From Candidatus Dojkabacteria bacterium (GTDB lineage: Bacteria; Patescibacteriota; Dojkabacteria; J137): 7,506 nt of DNA. The notes under the pieces were generated by a model. The model did no database searches. It was not told where the DNA came from and saw only the letters and a program-made list of their open reading frames with translations. How positions within the stretch are numbered: the stretch's first letter is position 1; each line of letters opens with the position of its first letter. The stretch is taken from contig JAGQLJ010000169.1 in assembly GCA_020429495.1 (NCBI GenBank), positions 1 to 7,506 on the forward strand, written 5' to 3'. This document shows, piece after piece, positions 6,448 through 7,506 of the stretch. Made by a program: the position numbers and the translations under genes.

Positions 6448-7197
6448 TTATTGAAGTTCCATGTTAGGCGGGTCATTAGGATCTTTTATTTCTTTAAGAT
6501 ACTCAAATGCTTCTCCAACATCAGAATGTTCAATTAGTTTATATATTACATTTCTCCAATTCTTTCTTGGTATGCCCCAACCCCACTTATATTCAAGTTT
6601 ACGCTGGCTATCTATATACTGGGCATACTCTTTAGCATCATTAAAAAACTGCTTAGTTAGTTCTATGTCATGACTGGTTGGATTTTTTTTATTTTTTTGT
6701 TTTTGCCACTTTTTAACTAGTGATCTAAAATATTCTAGCATTTGGTTACCGAACATTAAATCAAAATAAAATTCTTGTTTAGGATCTCTAATAGTACTGT
6801 TATCTTTTGGAGAAGATACCCAAGCATGATTTAATACATCATATACTCCAAAATAAGCATCTTGCCAATTTGAAGCTTTTTCATATGGTTGTAGAAAATA
6901 ATTAATAGTATGTTTGGTATTGAATGCGATTTGCCCATTTAGCTTTTTACGAATTACGTGAGCTTCTGGTGTTATTAATGCATCAGGAACTCTGAGATTA
7001 ACATCTATATCTGAATCATCATCATACTGATAACCAGTAACAGACCCCAATATAAATATTTCTTTTACTTGATCTTGTGGAACAATTTTACCCATGGTAG
7101 ACAAAATTTGATTTTCTATCATAGGTTGTAATTTCATTGTATGAGGCTCCCATACAGTATAATCTAAATGTTTTTTAGGTAAAGAAAAAATGCCCAT
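6448..7197 (-). CDS. Nucleotidyltransferase-fold protein (polymerase beta superfamily)
   Basis: A 249-residue protein with a clear nucleotidyltransferase signature: IFILGSVTG (47-55), then DDDSDIDVNLRV (59-70), giving G51-S52-x10-D63-x-D65, the metal-binding motif of the polymerase beta superfamily. Such enzymes transfer a nucleoside monophosphate to RNA, proteins or small molecules; the substrate here is unknown. The third carboxylate normally expected on a following strand is not obvious: the matching segment appears to be HTINYFLQP (96-104), with Asn99 where an acid might sit, so activity is uncertain. The C-terminal half is aromatic and basic (for example YKWGWGIPRKNWRNVIYKL, 203-221) and is not assigned. 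It lies between a small helical protein and bS21. The start has no Shine-Dalgarno sequence, only an A/T-rich leader, but the protein reads well from this ATG. No HEPN-type partner gene is seen beside it, which argues against a simple MNT/HEPN toxin-antitoxin pair. The fold call is firm, the role open. Confidence 0.8.
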   Translation of the reverse strand: MGIFSLPKKHLDYTVWEPHTMKLQPMIENQILSTMGKIVPQDQVKEIFILGSVTGYQYDDDSDIDVNLRVPDALITPEAHVIRKKLNGQIAFNTKHTINYFLQPYEKASNWQDAYFGVYDVLNHAWVSSPKDNSTIRDPKQEFYFDLMFGNQMLEYFRSLVKKWQKQKNKKNPTSHDIELTKQFFNDAKEYAQYIDSQRKLEYKWGWGIPRKNWRNVIYKLIEHSDVGEAFEYLKEIKDPNDPPNMELQ

Positions 7198-7203
7198 TAG
7201 TTT

Positions 7204-7234
7204 TTATTTAATTTATTTAATCTATTTATTTAAT
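7204..7234. repeat. Three copies of a 9-base AT-only repeat ahead of the nucleotidyltransferase gene
   Basis: TTATTTAAT occurs at 7204-7212, 7213-7221 and 7226-7234: two in tandem and the third after 4 bases, overlapping the end of the upstream gene. On the coding strand this reads as repeated ATTAAATAA just before the nucleotidyltransferase ATG. It may simply be low-complexity AT sequence, or an unstructured leader that favours initiation without a Shine-Dalgarno sequence. Confidence 0.5.
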
Positions 7235-7506
7235 GCTGTAATATGAGGTAGTGGTGCTTCCTCATCTTGAGTTTGAGTTATTTTACTAGCTTCTTCTTTT
7301 GATTTAGCCAACAGATCATCAAGATCCTTAAAGAAATCTGATGCTTTATCCTTATCAGTTTGTAATTTTTCTGCTCTCTCTACGGTACGTAAAAATATAC
7401 CTGCCCAAGCTTGAGCTTCCGAAGCAGATAGTCTTGACTTTTCTTTAAAGAAATAATATGCATCACTTCCTAAATCTTGTAACATTACTTCAAAAGATTT
7501 TTGTGG
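7222..7506 (-). CDS. Small acidic helical phage protein of unknown function, probably 5'-truncated
   Basis: The frame ends at TAG (7224-7222) and is open to the right edge of the window, giving 94 residues. An internal ATG at 7485-7483 would give a complete 87-residue protein starting MLQDLGSDAYYFFKEK, but only a poorly placed GAAG precedes it, and the preceding residues (PQKSFEV) read smoothly into the helix. A start outside the window is therefore more likely. The protein is mainly helical: SRLSASEAQAWAGIFLRTVE is followed by a charged Lys/Asp/Glu stretch and an acidic tail (TQDEEAPLPH). There is no signal peptide, membrane segment or catalytic motif. I do not recognise the family. It sits 24 bases upstream of the nucleotidyltransferase gene in the same orientation and is probably co-transcribed with it. 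Confidence 0.7.
   Translation of the reverse strand, partial: PQKSFEVMLQDLGSDAYYFFKEKSRLSASEAQAWAGIFLRTVERAEKLQTDKDKASDFFKDLDDLLAKSKEEASKITQTQDEEAPLPHITALNK

Noticed and set aside
6461..6673. Plus-strand open frame of 70 codons
   Set aside because: It is antisense to the nucleotidyltransferase gene, which has a clear enzyme motif; the frame shows no recognisable domain.
6448..7197. MNT/HEPN toxin-antitoxin pair
   Set aside because: The nucleotidyltransferase has no neighbouring HEPN-like gene; its neighbours are bS21 and a small acidic helical protein without the HEPN RxxxxH pattern.

Overview
This window looks like part of the late (packaging and head-assembly) gene block of a tailed double-stranded DNA bacteriophage, or a prophage of one. 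The DNA is AT-rich. Every supportable gene lies on the minus strand, so transcription runs from high to low coordinates, and genes are packed end to end with overlaps or very short gaps. The anchors are a terminase large subunit with ATPase, zinc-ribbon and nuclease motifs, and a serine-type prohead protease. A phage-borne ribosomal protein bS21 points to the class of larger phages known to carry this gene. The host cannot be named from the sequence.

Layout in transcription order: a small acidic helical protein open at the right edge (7506-7222); a nucleotidyltransferase-fold protein with a GSx10DxD motif (7197-6448); ribosomal protein bS21 (6424-6200), whose 3' end overlaps the start of terL by 29 bases; terL (6228-3436), interrupted in its Walker A loop by a 405-residue intein with a LAGLIDADG homing endonuclease; a 93-base gap with a candidate promoter inside an imperfect inverted repeat; a 325-residue helical structural-type protein (3342-2365); a 183-residue conserved-looking phage protein of unknown role (2420-1869); the prohead protease with a Cys/His cluster and a long C-terminal extension (1862-90); and the first 30 codons of another gene running off the left edge (90-1).

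How they fit together: TerL pumps the genome into proheads built from proteins matured by the protease. TerL must first splice out its intein to rebuild its ATP-binding loop. The bS21 gene is joined by overlap to terL, which suggests that a phage copy of this ribosomal subunit protein is made in the late stage. A short K-[VTIL]-A motif is strongly enriched in the protease and the 325-residue protein and absent from TerL, bS21 and the nucleotidyltransferase, so it is a candidate maturation cleavage signal. No portal or major capsid gene can be seen in the window. No tRNA, CRISPR array, insertion sequence or convincing intrinsic terminator was seen.
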